Source of the DNA: Campylobacterales bacterium
GTDB taxonomy: Bacteria; Campylobacterota_A; Desulfurellia; JAADFJ01
DNA: 6,626 nucleotides
Assembly (NCBI GenBank): GCA_027080125.1
Contig: JALWSW010000099.1
Span: forward strand, 1-6,626
Direction: 5' to 3'
Each line of letters starts with the position of its first letter. Positions within the stretch are counted from its first letter, which is position 1. Below are positions 5,801 to 6,626 of the stretch, in pieces. The notes below the pieces were generated by a model. That model was not told where the DNA came from, made no database searches, and saw nothing but the letters and a program-made list of their open reading frames with translations. Both the position numbers and the translations under genes were made by a program.

Positions 5801-5819
5801 GTATTGCGAGAAAAAAAGA

Positions 5820-6470
5820 ATGAAAAAGGGACTAAACAGAATCAGAATAACCGCGAAAAGAGCAGCGATAATTGAGGGACTGAGAAAAAGAGGTGATCAT
5901 CCTACAGCCGAGGAACTCTATCTTTTGTTAAAGAAAGATTTTCCCTCAATCAGTATTGCTACTGTTTACAGAAATCTCAAAATTCTGTCAGAATTCGGGT
6001 TGGTAGATGAGATTGAATCGAAAAACAAAACCAGATTTGATGCCAATACGAAGCAGCATTACCATCTCAAATGTATAAAATGCGAAAAGATTATCGATCT
6101 TAACGGAAGTTATGTTGGTAACGGCTTTGAGGATATAGTTGCAAAAGTATCAAAAAAGGATGACTATCTTATCACAGGTTACAGGCTGGAATTTCTTGGC
6201 ATCTGTCCTGATTGTATAAAAAAATATCATTATAACAAGGAGGAGTCTATGGGAGCTAAAACGACAAAAATCGGTGAGAATGAAAAGGCGGTGTTGGCTG
6301 CGCTTGAAAAACTGGGCGTTTGCGGATCAAAGGATATTGTTGCAGCGGCAAATCTTGAGTCAAAAACCGTATCAGCGACAATAAAAAAGCTTAAAAGCAG
6401 CGGTTTAATCGCCTCGCCTGCAAGATGCAAATACAGCATTACAGAGCAAGGCAAAGAGCAGATTTCTTGA
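5820..6470 (+). CDS. perR: PerR-type Fur-family regulator with an extra C-terminal winged-helix domain
   Basis: Residues 1-140 form a complete Fur-family protein: DNA-binding winged helix (ITAKRAAIIEGL, HPTAEELY, SIATVYRNLKILSEFGLVDEI), then a metal-binding dimerisation domain. Cys85/Cys88 and Cys129/Cys132 are the structural zinc site. His27 (HPTA), Asp74 (RFD), His80 and His82 (HYH) and Asp93 match the regulatory metal ligands of Bacillus PerR; Asp at 74, not Glu, points to peroxide sensing rather than iron sensing. Residues 144-216 (ENEKAVLAALEKLGVCGSKD, then TVSATIKKLKSSGLI) look like a second, MarR/ArsR-like winged helix. PerR proteins are usually near 140-150 residues, so the fusion is unusual. 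The ATG at 5820 has only a weak ribosome site (GAGAAAAAAAGA), while an excellent one precedes Met144. The adjacent peroxiredoxin gene and the operator-like repeat upstream support the assignment. Confidence 0.85.
   Translation: MKKGLNRIRITAKRAAIIEGLRKRGDHPTAEELYLLLKKDFPSISIATVYRNLKILSEFGLVDEIESKNKTRFDANTKQHYHLKCIKCEKIIDLNGSYVGNGFEDIVAKVSKKDDYLITGYRLEFLGICPDCIKKYHYNKEESMGAKTTKIGENEKAVLAALEKLGVCGSKDIVAAANLESKTVSATIKKLKSSGLIASPARCKYSITEQGKEQIS
6237..6243 (+). promoter_or_regulatory. Internal Shine-Dalgarno sequence at the domain junction
   Basis: AAGGAGG lies 5 bases before an in-frame ATG (6249-6251) in the middle of the regulator frame. It is encoded by Asn-Lys-Glu-Glu codons of the inter-domain linker. 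It matches the anti-Shine-Dalgarno far better than the site before the annotated start at 5820. Confidence 0.6.
6249..6470 (+). CDS. Possible internally started 73-residue winged-helix protein
   Basis: Starting at Met144 of the PerR-like frame gives MGAKTTKIGENEKAVLAALE and onward, a complete small winged-helix domain: helix 1 at about 8-20, the HTH (SKDIVAAANLESKTVSATIKKLKSSGLI) at about 26-53, and a wing plus C-terminal helix (CKYSITEQGKEQIS). The start has a near-ideal ribosome-binding site. It may be made as a separate protein from the same mRNA, in place of or in addition to the full-length fusion. The DNA target or partner is unknown. It is listed apart from the long form because the sequence alone cannot tell which is produced. 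Confidence 0.45.
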   Translation: MGAKTTKIGENEKAVLAALEKLGVCGSKDIVAAANLESKTVSATIKKLKSSGLIASPARCKYSITEQGKEQIS

Positions 6471-6494
6471 CAAATTACAGAATAATTAAATTTT

Positions 6495-6500
6495 AGGAGG
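6495..6500 (+). promoter_or_regulatory. Ribosome-binding site of the peroxiredoxin gene
   Basis: AGGAGG seven bases before the ATG, a consensus site predicting strong translation. The 37-base gap after the regulator stop holds no terminator. Confidence 0.75.
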
Positions 6501-6507
6501 TTTTATC

Positions 6508-6626
6508 ATGTCGGTTTTGGTTACAAAAGAGGCGCCGGATTTCACGGCAAAGGCGGTGTTGGCAGATAACAGCATCAAAGAAATTTCACTTTCCTCTTGC
6601 AGGGGAAAATATGTGTTTCTTTTTTT
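6508..6626 (+). CDS. Peroxiredoxin (AhpC/TSA family), partial N-terminus
   Basis: Thirty-nine residues are visible: MSVLVTKEAPDFTAKAVLAD, then NSIKEISLSSCRGKYVFLF. The APDFTAKAVL opening, the strand-helix spacing and the RGKYVFLF strand are those of 2-Cys peroxiredoxins, thiol peroxidases that reduce hydrogen and organic peroxides. The catalytic FTFVCP motif would come just past the window edge, so the active site is unseen. A Cys replaces the more usual residue in SSCRGKY. It follows the PerR-like gene in the same direction, as expected for a PerR-controlled peroxide defence gene, and probably shares its transcript. Confidence 0.85.
   Translation, partial: MSVLVTKEAPDFTAKAVLADNSIKEISLSSCRGKYVFLF

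Noticed and set aside
6467..6495. TTGACA overlapping the regulator stop codon as a possible promoter for the peroxiredoxin gene
   Set aside because: At 17-18 bases downstream the only candidate -10 is ATTTTA or TTTTAG, both poor. A start from there would fall at the ribosome-binding site and leave almost no leader.

Overview
The window is an AT-rich stretch of bacterial chromosome that is mostly protein-coding. Five genes lie on the minus strand, reading leftward, and two lie on the plus strand at the right end. The promoters look like ordinary sigma-70 promoters. Shine-Dalgarno sequences of the AGGAGG type precede several genes. The L28 protein carries a zinc ribbon, and the right end pairs a PerR-type peroxide regulator with a peroxiredoxin. 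The permease has a signal peptide and an extracytoplasmic domain. Together these fit an anaerobic or microaerophilic bacterium that must cope with occasional oxygen. The phylum cannot be fixed from this sequence. The scattered non-coding repeats between rpmB and the DUF502 gene recall those seen in deltaproteobacterial, Nitrospirota and Omnitrophota-like genomes, but that is an impression, not a result.

Left block (1-2141, minus strand): a two-gene operon with a good promoter at 2114-2141. It encodes an ArsB/NhaD-type ion permease that carries an extra N-terminal extracytoplasmic beta-sandwich-like domain. A universal-stress-protein-like gene follows, running off the left edge. The ribosome-binding site of the second gene lies in the last codons of the first, so the two are probably translated together.

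Middle block (2267-5669, minus strand): rpmB (ribosomal protein L28) stands alone with its own extended -10 promoter. Upstream of it lies a 314-base non-coding stretch holding a 13-bp direct repeat pair, a degenerate heptamer tandem repeat, a GAGATTGC-type dispersed-repeat relic and a strong 16-bp-arm inverted repeat. Further right is a second operon. It encodes a seven-transmembrane protein with three GAF-like domains and no recognisable output domain, overlapping by 8 bp a DUF502 membrane protein.

Right block (5549-6626): a divergent regulatory region of about 270 bases with promoters in both directions and two palindromes. One palindrome overlaps the predicted transcription start of the regulator and matches the 7-1-7 architecture of Fur/PerR boxes, which suggests autoregulation. 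The plus-strand gene is a PerR-like protein extended at its C-terminus by a second winged-helix domain. An ideal Shine-Dalgarno sequence and an in-frame ATG sit exactly at the domain junction, so one reading frame may give two proteins. A peroxiredoxin gene follows 37 bases later and runs off the right edge. This nested regulator arrangement is the most unusual feature of the window.
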